Below are positions 29,170 through 40,021 of a DNA stretch of 64,000 nt, piece by piece. The notes under the pieces are model-generated. The model did no database searches. It saw only the letters and a program-made list of their open reading frames with translations, and had not been told where the DNA came from. Positions within the stretch are counted from its first letter, which is position 1. The number at the start of each line of letters is the position of its first letter. The stretch comes from Blastobasis lacticolella (lineage: Eukaryota; Arthropoda; Insecta; Lepidoptera; Blastobasidae), in the NCBI GenBank assembly GCA_905147135.1, contig LR990068.1:3058001-3122000 (forward strand), read 5' to 3'. The translations under genes and the position numbers were made by a program.

Positions 29170-29905
29170 TACACTAGTGGACTTGGCGCGATTTTGGTCG
29201 CGTAATATCCTACCCTTACTCCTACCCTACACCTACTGACAGTGGCAGGGAGGCTACTCACAGTTTTCAATATTTTATTTTTTATTTTTCTTATATCAAA
29301 TATTATTGTTGTTTATTTATTTATTTCATTACAGTTTATTGTGCACAATAACATTTATACAATATTGACATAAGGAAAACAACACAACAGGTACAGCTTA
29401 TTTCATAAGAAATATCTTACAGCAGACCTACGGAAGAGACAGGGCATAATCAGAAAGGCAGACGGCGTGCACCTTAAAATATCTCACCTACAAAACACTA
29501 CAAAAAAAAAATATTTATACTACAATGAAATTATAATACCTAATTAAATACAAAGCTACATACAACATACATACTTAAATACATACATATATACATACAT
29601 ACATATATACTATGGATAACAAATGGAAAGATAATACTCTTTAACTTGTTTCCTTTTGCAGTTACGTAACTATTATTGTGTCATAGTATTGTATGTGTAA
29701 TAAATGTTTTTCTTTCTTTCTTTCTACCCAACATCTGTCCTACACCTACCCTTCACCTACTTTACCCCTACCTACCTTTTCTTCTTGCTTATAAACCTTC
29801 CTCTTGAATCACTATATCTATTGTTGCGTAGTTTAAAAGATCTAAGCGTACATAGATACATAGGGACAGACGGCGGGAAGCGACTTTGTTTTAAGCTATA
29901 ATATA
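29170..29905 (+). repeat. Rep-N split by Rep-J insertion
   Basis: The left part CTAGTGGACTTGGCGCGATT is at 29173-29260. The right part, ACCTACCCTTCACCTAC to GACGGCGGGAAGCGACTTTG, is at 29745-29890. They are separated by Rep-J and a LINE 3' end with a TTTCTTTCTTTCTTTC tail at 29709-29725. Confidence 0.6.
29308..29468 (-). repeat. Rep-J, LINE 3' end
   Basis: The plus strand shows TTTATTGTGCACAATAACAT, GACATAAGGAAAACAACACA and CAGGTACAGCTTATTTCATA. Its complement carries CAATAAA near the end. Nearly identical to 37.68-37.82 kb. Confidence 0.75.
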
Positions 29906-30446
29906 GATTTTTTCTTTATAAAAATACTCTCCAATTAAAGAGGAAAGAGGGGAGGTAAGGTATGGAAATTTTGTCCAAGGATAATTTGTTTGTATTACCA
30001 TAGTAATTAAGGAATGCCGACGTCGGTCTGTTTTACAAAGTGCTTTTAATTATTTGAGTAATGAGGTTAGTTTAATATCATGTTCTTGACTAAGAAAACG
30101 TCGTAGCTACTGTTTTTGTTCAGACATCAGTCTCTACCTGATGGAAAGTGGCCACCGTCGTTAACTACATCAACAGCCTGGTTTTTCAATAGCTGCACAC
30201 GGAAACCAAGCGGATATATATCTACCAATAGAAATCTCAATCCAGAATCTAGAACAGTGTACTACTGAATCCTAACACTAGAAGTAGAACACTCAGCTCA
30301 ACGTTACACAGCCGCAGCCCAATTTCATCGCGATAGAACTCTCGAGGACAAACTTTAACCACCGAGTTGTCAAGAACTGAATTCGTAGTACACACGAGCG
30401 GATTTTAGATGAGCTGGAAACCTTTCTAGCGTCTAGAATTCTAGAC
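29906..30446. other. Unassigned stretch
   Basis: No element recognised. Confidence 0.45.
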
Positions 30447-30449
30447 TTA

Positions 30450-30649
30450 AGGCCTTGCCACATATAAAGCTCGGCGCGAGCGCGGCGTGAGCGCGGTGCG
30501 ATATTTGCTAGGCAACCATCGCGCGGCGCGTTATTTGCTAGGCAACCATCGCGCGGCGCGATGGTTGCCTAGCAACTATCGCGCCGCGCGATGGTTGCCT
30601 AGCAAATAACGCGCCGCGCTCGCGCCGAGCTTTGTATGTGGCAAGGCCT
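30450..30649. mobile_element. G+C-rich foldback MITE with TTA target duplication
   Basis: The left end AGGCCTTGCCACATATAAAG is matched by the reverse complement of the right end (AGGCCTTGCCACATACAAAG). Pairing continues inward through GCTCGGCGCGAGCGCG. The interior repeats TTGCTAGGCAACCATCGCGC units in both orientations, so almost the entire 200 bp can fold. TTA at 30447-30449 and 30650-30652 is the TWA duplication typical of PIF/Harbinger elements. Non-coding; mobilised, if at all, by a transposase in trans. Confidence 0.9.
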
Positions 30650-30721
30650 TTAGTGTCGGTCGCCTATTGGTAACGGGTCCAACTCGTTAGCAACGAGGTA
30701 GGTAGAGGAGGTATTGGTTGA

Positions 30722-30812
30722 ACATGAAATGATGCTGTTACGATGAGGGAAAATATCGTTAAGAAACCTGCACTTTCAGGTGACTGAATGTGTAACCATG
30801 ATCCAATTCATT
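30722..30812 (+). repeat. SINE-B internal fragment
   Basis: GATGCTGTTACGATGAGGGA, AAACCTGCACTTTCAGGTGA and AATGTGTAACCATGATCCAA. Confidence 0.7.
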
Positions 30813-30960
30813 GCATTAAGCTGAGGCTGGTCCAATTTCGTCCGAGGACGCATCGCCCTGCTTTCTTAACATGTACTTATTCTGTGAGTTTTAAGTTTTT
30901 TTAATGTGTGATTAGACCAAATAAAGATACGTCTATGTCTATGTCAATCTTGTCAGGCAT
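30813..30960 (+). repeat. Retroposon 3' end with (TCTATG)n
   Basis: CCAAATAAAGATACGTCTATGTCTATGTC: a poly(A) signal followed by a short tandem tail. Confidence 0.5.
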
Positions 30961-31104
30961 CCCAGTTAGCAGAGGGGGTCTAGCCCACTGGCCATGTGGT
31001 CCAATTGCTTTTTATGGCTACGTGCACTGCGGTTTCAGTGGCTTCGTAAAGGGTTTTGACCTACTGATTGCTAAGGCCTTTGTTATCGTAAAAATGTCTA
31101 TAAG

Positions 31105-31345
31105 AAATCATACTTATTATTTTAATGTTATACGACAGACAAACAGGCAAGCGCGCTACCTGATGGTGTATGGTCACCGCCGCCTATGGCCATCAGCAAC
31201 ACCAGGGGCGCTACCAATGCGTTGCTCGCCTCTGAAGAGACCTCTAATATACCTCTTTAACGGTCTCATGTCATAGTCCAAAGGAAACACTGTGGCCGGA
31301 AGCTCATTCCACATCCGAATCGTGCGAGCGAGAAACGTTATTTTA
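31105..31345 (-). repeat. Rep-G copy
   Basis: GACAGACAAACAGGCAAGCG, CTACCTGATGG, GCCATCAGCAACACCAGGGG, AACCTCTAATATACCTC-type block and ATTCCACATCCGAATCGTGC. Sense is the minus strand, with an A+T-rich end at 31105. Confidence 0.7.
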
Positions 31346-31545
31346 TAGTGAAATGATCGACTTCATTCATTACTTCAGTTATTTTATAGTGAGAGGTCAT
31401 TTCACATCTTGCATTTGCGCGGTAAAAAGGCTAGTGAAAGAATTCTTCAAATTGGTTCAGTATTTTCAGAGATTATGTAAGTACCTACTCTTAACATAGT
31501 AAGTTATAACATGTCTGCAAAGTCTTCCTATTTGTAGGTGATACG

Positions 31546-31735
31546 TAGGTACAAAGCCACGGTTCCCCAAATCCTTACCCCATGGAGCACTGGAGATCTT
31601 ACTCACCGGCAGCAACACAATACTTTATAAGAATATTGTTTAGGTTCGTTATCTCTAAGGTACTTCCCCAGTCGGGCGGCTCCAATTCGAACGGGATACC
31701 CCGCTATGCCTTACTTCTCTGTTATAAATAATTAT
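31546..31735 (-). repeat. Rep-F 5' part
   Basis: AAAGCCACGGTTCCCCAAAT, CCCCATGGAGCACTGGAGAT, TTCCCCAGTCGGGCGGCTCC and GGGATACCCCGCTATGCC. Confidence 0.8.
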
Positions 31736-31736
31736 A

Positions 31737-31867
31737 AAACGCTACTGCCCATTTTCCAGCCTACGGAGATTCTAGATCTTTTGAATCGAAAACATTAGTC
31801 ACCTTGTACGACACCCATGAGTGTAAGGGGTTGGTGCTATTCCATTCTGCCGGACACCACACGGCAA
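31737..31867 (-). mobile_element. SINE-A 5' half, antisense
   Basis: Complement of the first ~130 bp: CCCATTTTCCAGCCTACGGA, ACATTAGTCACCTTGTACGA, ATTCTGCCGGACACCACACG. Confidence 0.85.
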
Positions 31868-32326
31868 ATTAGAAAAATAGAATAGACAAAAATGGTCAAA
31901 TTGACTAGAATGGTGTGGCACAGTGCCATTGCACTCACCACATGGCACAGGTAACGAGATTATAGTATCTTTCTTTTTTCTCTGTGAATATTTAAGGATT
32001 TTGTGCCGTGTGACTAAACGGCTTAAAAGATTTTACTTTACTTTACTTACTTACTGAAAAACCTATATGAAAAAAAAAACAATTTCCACTACAACAATCG
32101 GAAACAAAGTACCTTAATAAGTTACATTTACTAAAACAAACTAAAGTAATTTATTTTGCTGTTTTGATAGCAAAAACTAATTTAGGGAGCTATTACAAGT
32201 TTCGGATCTAAACGAAATCCTCTCTCATTTATATTGTTGTAGTTACTATTGCCTTTAATTAAACAGGCTGTAATTTTTTTTTGTCTTTATATAGGGAGCT
32301 TGATCACATTATAGTAAATAAGTAAG
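31868..32326. other. Unassigned stretch
   Basis: Short TTTACTTTACTTACTTAC tract near 32032-32050; otherwise nothing recognised. Confidence 0.45.
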
Positions 32327-32475
32327 TAAAAACTCTTTATTGCACACATATTATAAGACAATAGACGAAAATCAGCATAATATACATGCGCGCAAAGGCG
32401 GTCTTATCGCTTTCAGCGATCTCTCCCAGACAACCTTTGGGAAGAGGTAATGTTTCACAAGAACTAGTAAGCAGT
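32327..32475 (-). repeat. Rep-U-like LINE 3' tail
   Basis: AAACTCTTTATTGCACACAT (complement of a CAATAAAG signal), then GCGCAAAGGCGGTCTTATCG and CTTTCAGCGATCTC. It has the same layout as Rep-U but is a distinct variant. Confidence 0.65.
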
Positions 32476-32569
32476 GCAAGAGTAATTACTAGTAAAAATA
32501 ATTATTAACAAAAAAAAATATATTGTTAATTAATTATAATTATAAATAAGGAGGCCTAGTCCTCTGTCG

Positions 32570-32790
32570 CTGCATCAATCTCCAATTTGCTATGTTCTGA
32601 GCTATCGATTTTGTTGTCTGATAGGTATGGCTACAGCATCATTCGTTTAGTTGTATATATTGTTTCCCCGGCCTCCCTATTTCTCTCGAATTCTCTATTT
32701 TGCTATCTAATATCGTGATATTCAACCCTTCGTGTCTAAGAATGTGACCTACGCATTTAGCTCCTCGGCTTTCTGTAGCGGACATTATTT
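32570..32790 (-). pseudogene. LINE post-RT fragment
   Basis: The minus strand encodes KCVGHILRHEGLNITILDSK then IENSREIGRPGKQ. This VGHxLRH...GRPxK pattern follows the RT in RTE-like and related LINEs. A stop and a frameshift follow; about 45 codons are readable. Confidence 0.65.
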
Positions 32791-33017
32791 CTCTTTTTTT
32801 CTTGTTGTTACACTTTTATAAAAATGGGTTTGAACGGTAAAACCTACCCTAACCAATTTAGATCGCGAGCCTTCCTCGACAGAGGAAACGCCAGAGCACT
32901 ATTACATCCACTGACTGTCTGAATAATTTTACTTTGCATGTTGTAAGATTGCAAGATTAACTCTGAAGTTGTTCGTTCCGCATATATTCCATTATAACCA
33001 TACATTTAAAGTACACT

Positions 33018-33232
33018 TTTACTGTGAGGGAAAACGTCGTGATGAAACCTGCATATTCGGGCGACTGAATGTGTAACCGGGATCCAATCTGGTCAGTTTC
33101 ACCTGTTAACGGCAGATGGACGGTCAGATGGCAGTCGCTCTGCTGTAATTAGCTGATCTGCCAAATCCTGGGTCATGGTCAAGGCGGATTTCGCTCTTAT
33201 TTTGATTATAAGATTATGATTATTATTTTTAT
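33018..33232 (+). mobile_element. SINE-B, head missing
   Basis: CTGTGAGGGAAAACGTCGTG, GGGCGACTGAATGTGTAACC, TCAGATGGCAGTCGCTCTGC, CCTGGGTCATGGTCAAGGCG. The terminal GCCAAGATGAT is replaced by T-rich sequence. Confidence 0.8.
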
Positions 33233-33304
33233 GTCAGCAGCGTTTGATATGTTGACCTGAAAACTAGACTAGCTGTTCCAACTTAATTAGCGAGCTTACA
33301 AGCT

Positions 33305-33480
33305 TGAAGTATACTTTTAGTTTTCTACCAGTCCTACAAGTGCCTTCCTGTCATGACTTATGGTGCCGAGACGTGGTCACTTACATAGTCCGGCTATGGA
33401 AGGCGCTGTGCTCAGAGTATCTCTGGAGGATTAATATCTCACGAAGTACCAACTAATCACACAGAGTAAGAATGAGTTTC
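33305..33480 (+). pseudogene. RTE-like LINE RT thumb fragment
   Basis: Codons CLPVMTYGAETWSL, then in a shifted frame MEGAVLRVSLED, match the TYGAETW...MERAMLGVSLRD stretch between RT and C-terminus in RTE-like LINEs. Frameshifted and dead. Confidence 0.7.
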
Positions 33481-33527
33481 ATTATATCATCTTGGCGTTA
33501 AACTGTCGGCTGTGGTCTCGTGCTGCC

Positions 33528-33705
33528 TCGCTGTGTGTTATCGTAGCTCCCGAACGACTGGACCGATTTCGATGAGGTTTTCCATATTTAAAGGCGTGTC
33601 ATTTCATATTTAAAATGTGTCATTAAAATAATCAGTAGTTTATAAATAGAGTATATTTAAACTTGGTCGGGGGTGATCAGACTTCTTCTGACGGTTAGGT
33701 CATTA
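33528..33705 (+). repeat. Rep-M copy
   Basis: ATCGTAGCTCCCGAACGACT, GACCGATTTCGATGAGGTTT and TTTAAACTTGGTCGGGGGTG. Confidence 0.65.
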
Positions 33706-33886
33706 TCAAGAGAGGACTTACGTACGTAGTACGTACTCCCTTACGTAGTCAAATCAAAATATTGCATTAACCGCTCCCTTCATACTCAGTGCGCATGGCT
33801 GAAAAACAGCGCTGTACGGAACCATACCGTCCCGTGACAGCATAAGCTGAGCCAGGTCTATTTGCTTTAGTTTTTTTTATGGTTTA

Positions 33887-34158
33887 GATGTAGTGGTCGT
33901 GTGGTGTCCGGCAGAGTAGAATAGCACCAACCCTTAACACTCATGGGTGTCGTAAAAGGTGACTAATGTTTTCGAGGCAAAAGATCAAGTGTCTCCGTAG
34001 TCTGGCAAATGGGCAGCAGCATATTCCATTGTTATATTTAAACACTGCGATCTCCAACCCGCCTGCCAAGCGTGGAGATTATGGCAATAACCTCCCCTTT
34101 TGTGGGAGAGGCCCTAAATCCTGCAGTGGACTGTTACGGACTGTGATGATGTAGTGGT
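33887..34158 (+). mobile_element. SINE-A with 11-bp TSD
   Basis: The element at 33898-34147 is flanked by GATGTAGTGGT (33887-33897, 34148-34158). The duplication partly merges with the (GAT)n tail. Confidence 0.9.
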
Positions 34159-34993
34159 AAGCACGATATTTTGTTTAAGGCAATAAATTATTCTTATTCT
34201 TATTCTTCATTCACCTTAAATACAAAATGGTAAATAATATTATCTTGGAACTAGGTAGACGTACCTACATAAAAAAGGTAATTTTTACCCTACACCCAAA
34301 TAAATCAGTTCAGCACATCCTTTACTGCGTTCAGAAAATGTTCCTCGCCGTTTATTTATGGGGCACCCTGTAGATTAATGTTGTAATACAGTGAATCACC
34401 CTGTACAAGGTCTCATGTAGTTGCCGAAATTTATGGTCTACAGCAATTTTGGGAAGCTATAGTGTCACAACATTTCATACAGCAAAGACCTCTATAGGAT
34501 TTTTCAGAGGCTGTGAACTTTAAGTTGAAATAAAACAAAGAAAAACGTATTTAGTACCAGTGAAAGCAGCATTATTAGAATGATAATTTTATGGCATTAA
34601 TGATTGATTATGATTTCGGTCATATGGCCGTCGTGCGCTTATGAACTTAATCATTCAGCCAAAAGTGATTCAACCGAAAAAAAAATTGTATGTGGAAAGA
34701 ATGAATATCAACGAATAATTTCACTTTGGCTATAGAGATTGCGTGATCTAACTCCAATACGATTTTTTTTGCAATTATATTAGGTACTTTTCTACACCAA
34801 TAAGCCGAAGATAATTGATATATGATGATATCGTGTTCGTGTCATAGTATTTTCACGATCACATGCATATCCCTTCGTATCACCCCGTATCCTATCCAAC
34901 TCACCCTGTATACCCTATGGTACAACCACACTACAAGGTCGTGAAAGAACCAGTGATATCACTCCCATGTTACCAAACCCGTAGACTATTGAT
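34159..34993. other. Unassigned stretch
   Basis: No element recognised. Pyrimidine-rich ATCACCCCGTATCC/ACTCACCCTGTATACC phrases at 34.88-34.92 kb. Confidence 0.45.
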
Positions 34994-34994
34994 T

Positions 34995-35210
34995 ATCATC
35001 ATCATCATCACAGCCCATAACAGTCCACTGCAGGACCTAGGGCCTCTCCCACGAAAGGGGAGGTCATTGCCATAATCTCCACGCTTGGCAGGCGGGTTGG
35101 AGATCGCAGTGCAGTTGATCGCACCACCCCATCTCTTCCCGTGGGTGTCGTAAGAGGCGACTTAGGGACAAATCCGAAAGGTGGGCAGCAGCATCTTTCT
35201 GGGTAGATTT
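34995..35210 (-). mobile_element. SINE-A variant, antisense
   Basis: The 3' half is standard SINE-A (ATCATCATCATCACAGCCC, GGCCTCTCCCACGAAAGGGG). The 5' half differs: CCCATCTCTTCCCGTGGGTG, TCGTAAGAGGCGACTTAGGG, AGGTGGGCAGCAGC. This suggests a subfamily with a substituted 5' module. Confidence 0.75.
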
Positions 35211-35261
35211 ACTATTGATTATATCAGGCGGTAATTCGCGGAACTTCATAATTTATTAGTT

Positions 35262-35565
35262 ACAACCATACTATTTTATTTTATTATTTATTATTTAATC
35301 CTTACAATATCTCGTACATTCTGTCTTACTTATAGTTACCCTGCCAAACTGCATAACAGTTTGTTGGCAATGGTGTTTCTCTCGTAATACAATCCGGATA
35401 ACGCTTACAACTGGTTAACAAATTCATCACTTAGTTTTACTCACACAACCAACTTGTAATCCTATGCATACACAGTAAATGGAGCCATACAGATAGTTCA
35501 TTACATACCCATATACTACACCACTATACACCCCGGGATGGGTCCCAAGGTGTACAATGGTGCAA
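35262..35565 (-). repeat. Rep-I copy, antisense
   Basis: ATTTAATCCTTACAATATC, CCTGCCAAACTGCATAACAG and CCCCGGGATGGGTCCCAAGG align end to end with 17.31-17.62 kb. Confidence 0.8.
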
Positions 35566-36484
35566 CACACAAGTATGAACACTGATATAGTGTGATGAGC
35601 CAATGGTAGATTAGCTAAATGGTTTTTCTTTTTATTTCTTGTATTATTTTTAACTATGTTTCGTTTCGTTGTGTCTTTATTCTTAACTCCGTAAACCTTT
35701 TCACCCCTTCGAAGAACTTCTGATGTACTCTCTAGAGAGCGCATTGTGTGTCTAGTAGAAAGTTCCTTAGAAAGTTTTGCTTGTATTGCTGTGGTTACTA
35801 TTACGACATTTCCAAGCTTTTTTTTTTGCTTGATTTTTACGGCGTAAATAAATAAATATAATGTAGAAGATAAGTCCAAGGTCCAAGTCATAAGACAACA
35901 TTTAATTAAAGTAGCTACGCGTTAATATTAGGTTTGATTACCACATTTATTTGACATTTATGTGATAATTATCACATAATTAATGATTATAATGGTCCAT
36001 ATAGGTATAGGATGACATGAATATTGAATGTATGAATTGAACTTTCCTGATTATTGATTGACATTTATAATTGTATTAATATTTTGAAATTAAGCCTAAT
36101 TACATAGAACTGTTTCCATTATTAATGTAAACAATACATTTTGCCATACCCACATGGGTTTCATGATGTAAGTACATTAAAACTGTAAGATCTTTTGTAA
36201 CCTCATAAATGCAATAAATACATTGATTGATTGAAGGAGCAGGGGCGAGGTTACCCCCGCGTGGTCCGAGGCTGTAAAAGGCAATATCAACTGGTAAAGG
36301 CCTCTTGTTGCTGCTCAGCTCTCGTCGAGGATACATCGCTGTCCGATATTTTTCATTTTATAAATTTTATCTAATTATATTTGTGTGTAGGGACTTCGCG
36401 TTTTTCTTTAAAAAAAAATACTTTCTATCGCATTTGTAAGCATAAATAAATTTATTTGACCGGACAGAAAACGTGCAGTCTCCC
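35566..36484. other. Mostly unassigned; short Rep-E scrap near 35697
   Basis: AAACCTTTTCACCCCTTCGAAGAACTTC resembles antisense Rep-E for about 45 bp. A possible retroposon end, ATGCAATAAATACATTGATTG, lies near 36207. The 154-codon minus frame over 35427-35891 overlaps Rep-I and shows no domain. Confidence 0.4.
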
Positions 36485-36640
36485 CTATTGGCGCGAACAC
36501 GACGTGGTGACTACGCGGTTGCGGCACGATTACTTTGCGGTGACTATGCGGGCGGTGCGCGTTTGTTAACATATAATAAAATAAGTTTTCTTTCGTTATC
36601 ATAGAAACCAAATTTGCACATTTTGGACGAATCATGCAGA
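36485..36640 (-). repeat. Rep-R copy
   Basis: CGACGTGGTGACTACGCGGT, TTTGCGGTGACTATGCGGGC, AATAAAATAAG and ATCATAGAAACCAAATTTGC parallel 2.86-3.0 kb. Confidence 0.6.
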
Positions 36641-37020
36641 AATAGTGTATGGGCGCTAAGGGTTATAATATACCTGGAAGGAATGTTCACGGAAGAACTT
36701 TTAATTTTTATTTAACATGATGGTCCTGGGTTAAGGATTAATTATTAGGCCCAACGACCCATTCTTTCAGCCAATTCCATATGGCTAACCATGTCGTGCT
36801 AAGCCCGGGTATGCTGTGACATCGGGTGTAGGCGGTTGAAAATAGGGTGTGATAATGGAAGCAGGTGGTAGAGAAACAGACTACCGGGCCACCTGATAGA
36901 AAATCATGAAAATGTATTTAGTTGTTAAATCTATGGCTAAAACGCTTATCATCCATGGCTAAAAGGCACTAAACTTGCCTTAAAAGCTCATTATACGAGT
37001 AAGCATGAAAAAGGAGAGGA
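36641..37020. other. Unassigned stretch
   Basis: Nothing recognised. Confidence 0.4.
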
Positions 37021-37021
37021 G

Positions 37022-37372
37022 AGGTTTTAAAGAGAGGTAGGGCATAGCGGGGTATCCCGTTCAAATTGGCGACGCCTGACTGGGGAAGTACCTCCACCTT
37101 ACAGAATACCGCAGCCAAACAATACTCTTTTAAATAGTATTGTGTTTCTGTCAATAAGTAAAGTCTCCAGTGCTCCATCGGGTGGGGATTTGAGGAACCG
37201 TGGCTTTGGCAGTGGAGGGGCATTTGCCTTTTTGCTGCCAGAGCAACGTGTTATAGAGGTGAGCAACGCATTGGCGATACTCCTGGTGTTGCTAATGTCT
37301 ATAGGCAGTGGTGACCACTTTCCATCAGGTGGCCCGCTTGCCTGTTTGCCTACCGTATGACATAAAAAAAAT
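37022..37372 (+). repeat. Rep-F, near full-length with A tail
   Basis: It aligns along its length with 4725-5073, ends CGTATGACATAAAAAAAATT, and has a small number of substitutions relative to it. A 72-codon plus frame at 37142-37360 (VLLMSIGSGDHFPSGGPL) is open in more than one copy but has no recognised domain. Confidence 0.85.
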
Positions 37373-37563
37373 TAAATAAGCTTACACTTGGTTAAATTCA
37401 GTCGTCTACCTAAATTCAGTGGTCTAGACCTAGACCAAAGTGGAATGCCACTGGGAACTCAATAATTGTCTCAGTATTTTATGTAGCGACTCTTTAAAGT
37501 GTTATTCTATTGCAAAATTATTGTGAAGTGGCGTCCATGATTAATAAATGTTTTTTTTTTTTT

Positions 37564-37672
37564 TAATGTATTACTCATAAAATAAGATAGTTTTTTGTGT
37601 CACACCTTTTGGAAAGCGAAGTGATACAAATATGGACCTCATTTTATGAGCAATACATTCCATTTGGATTTA
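37564..37672. repeat. Small inverted-repeat element (~107 bp)
   Basis: AATGTATTACTCATAAAAT at the left is matched by the complement of ATTTTATGAGCAATACATT at the right, with a ~65-bp loop (GTCACACCTTTTGGAAAGCG). It could be a short MITE or hairpin. Confidence 0.65.
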
Positions 37673-37675
37673 GCT

Positions 37676-37828
37676 TATTTATTTATTTAACAGTTTATTG
37701 TGCACAATAACATTTATACAATATTGACATAAGGAAAACAATACAACAGGTACAGCTTATTACATAAGAAATATCTTACAGCAAACCTACGGAAGAGACA
37801 GGGCATAATCAGAAAGGCAGACATAATT
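37676..37828 (-). repeat. Rep-J copy
   Basis: CAGTTTATTGTGCACAATAA, ATTGACATAAGGAAAACAAT and CTACGGAAGAGACAGGGCAT, nearly identical to 29.31-29.46 kb. Confidence 0.8.
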
Positions 37829-39685
37829 TAGCCAAGGCAATTAATATTTAAGTCTTGACAAAAGAACTCACCTTTGCGCGTAGTACTCGAAAAACGCAAC
37901 CAGAATCTCGATTGACCTTGTCATAGCGGCCCACATTTCGTGAGATTTGCATTTTGCATCCACCATAGACGGAAGTCGGGGTGGCCCCTCCGACATTATC
38001 CTTAGTGCAGCGGCCTACACATTTTTCAAACTTGGAACTGCTGGTATCTAACAGAACTAGTAGAGAAGAACTGACACTGAAGTTTTGTAGTGTTTTTTTA
38101 CACTGAATAGATATTTTCGCTACTCACTTCACTGCACTGCACGGTTTTTTGTTTGCAAAAACTACTTTTTTAAAAAGCTACACAAAACAAACAGGGTAAG
38201 GAACGTAAAAAAATGTTATCTACCATATTTTTTTTATTTGAGCATTTTTAAGTAACCCTATAGAGACTAGCGGTTTAAATTAATATAGAGAATGTCACAA
38301 AATATAATAAACAATAGGTATAATGTTGTACTTAAAATAGTTTTTTTGTCACTTTTGTAGTTGATAATTATCAAAAGAGACGCTGTTTAAATCGTACAAT
38401 AATATATGTGAAACGCCAATGATGATTAGGTATATCGACACAGAAAATAGGTACTATATTTTGTACTTATTATAGATATTTTTGACATTTGTGAAGGCGT
38501 TAGGTATTATCAACAGGGGGTATTTATCGCTGTTTAAATCATATAATAATATATGCTCGACATAATTATTACGACATAAAAAATAAACTAAAATGTTGCA
38601 TAAGAGCTATATAGTCGCGTAGTAAAATCCCCTTGAAAACAAGCTTGGAGTGTTTTTCTTATTAAAATATCCCTTTACTACGGACCACCTACGCACCACG
38701 AGGCAACAGGTACGTTGACCCAGTTACGATGGAATAACAAGAAATTCGCACTCTTTACGATATAATACTTCATGGAACGAACCAATTTGTTTTTCGTACG
38801 AAATTAGCCTATTCAAAATTGACACTTGTTGATTTTACCGCGAAAAGCGAACGCCATTTTTAAAAATAAAAAAGAAAACATTAAAAATCTTTTTCGTCAA
38901 TAAAAGAACAACGATCACACCGACGCTTCAAATTCGAAATTTGAAATTTTGAATTTGAACCAACCGGACTCTATTTTTTTCCCGCAATTTCGTTGGCAAA
39001 CGCGTAGTACGCATAAAGCCGGCTTTGGCAGACTGAACCACACTACCGTACACGGCGCATGCCCGTACAACCTTGCTGGTGACAATTCGTTTGGCTCCCA
39101 CTTTCCTCCCCTTTTCTGACCATTTTCAGGGATAAAAGGGGTATTCTCCTGTAAGTCTCGGGATCTTTTTACACTGGTCGCTTCCAATCGGGTGCCAGGT
39201 AAAGCGTACATTGTTTGCAGGTATTAGAAGCCACAGGTTTTGTTTTACCGTCTCATTGTTCTATTGAGGCAAAGGTAAATTAAGTTGATATGCCACAGCT
39301 ATTTGTTTTCTGTCAAACGGGAAATAGAATTTCATGTTTATCTTTTCGGGCGATCCTCTTTGTTAGGTATAGCTTGTTATGTTTATTTATTATACCTAAT
39401 AGATAGCACTCGTTAACAAACAATGATGGCTGACAGCTGTCATCTGCAAATAGGTTCATAGCAAAAATGCTTCAGGAGAAATATTAGGCGCATGGATTTT
39501 CGGTCGTCAATTGTGTAGAAAGATTTGACCACTGACAAGTCTTATTTTCTCTGTTCAGATAAGTTGGGATTGATTTAATCATTTCTGTGCAATGGACAGA
39601 CACTAAATTGACAAGCTATTCTTTAATCTTGTGGTTCTTAACCACGGATCCTAACGAAGTAAAAAAAATGTATTTTGAAATTCAA
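37829..39685. other. Longest repeat-poor stretch; possible 69-bp exon at 39130-39198
   Basis: No dispersed repeat of this window is recognised over ~1.85 kb. CTGTTTAAATCGTACAATAA near 38384 recurs as CTGTTTAAATCATATAATAA near 38531. At 39130-39198, CCATTTTCAG| upstream and GTGCCAG|GTAAAG downstream resemble splice sites. One frame between them is open (IKGVFSCKSRDLFTLVAS...). I recognise no family, and a 98-codon minus frame overlaps the same place. Confidence 0.3.
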
Positions 39686-39748
39686 TGTCTCTACCTATCG
39701 CATTCTAGCCTCAAAGTAAGTAAAGTTTGTGTTATGGATGCCAGAAAA
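39686..39748 (-). repeat. SINE-C scrap
   Basis: CTAGCCTCAAAGTAAGTAAA and GTTTGTGTTATGGATGCCAG match the antisense SINE-C tail. Confidence 0.5.
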
Positions 39749-40021
39749 CTATGGGACCCCTATGGGAAAAAGGTGGACGTTTTGTATGTATGTAAAAAGC
39801 ATGAAATTTTCGAATTTCAGGTAATCGAGCTTAGGGCCTACCGTCTAATCCGATCTCATCTGAGAATTCATTGTCAACGTTTTGAAGAACGGTCATTAAT
39901 CTCAAAAATATTTATAAATCCCTTTCTTTTACTTCATATTCATATACCTGACAACGATTTTATTTGAATCCGCATATACTTTCTGAATTTCTGAACCTAC
40001 AATTAACTATTTGTAATTAGA

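Noticed and set aside
30908..31276. 122-codon open frame
   Set aside because: It overlaps antisense Rep-G and a retroposon tail; no domain.
35427..35891. 154-codon minus-strand open frame
   Set aside because: More than 100 bp lie inside antisense Rep-I. Composition is Lys/Asn-rich low complexity and no domain is seen.
39587..39967. 126-codon plus-strand open frame
   Set aside because: It contains an antisense SINE-C scrap and no recognisable domain. Treated as fortuitous.
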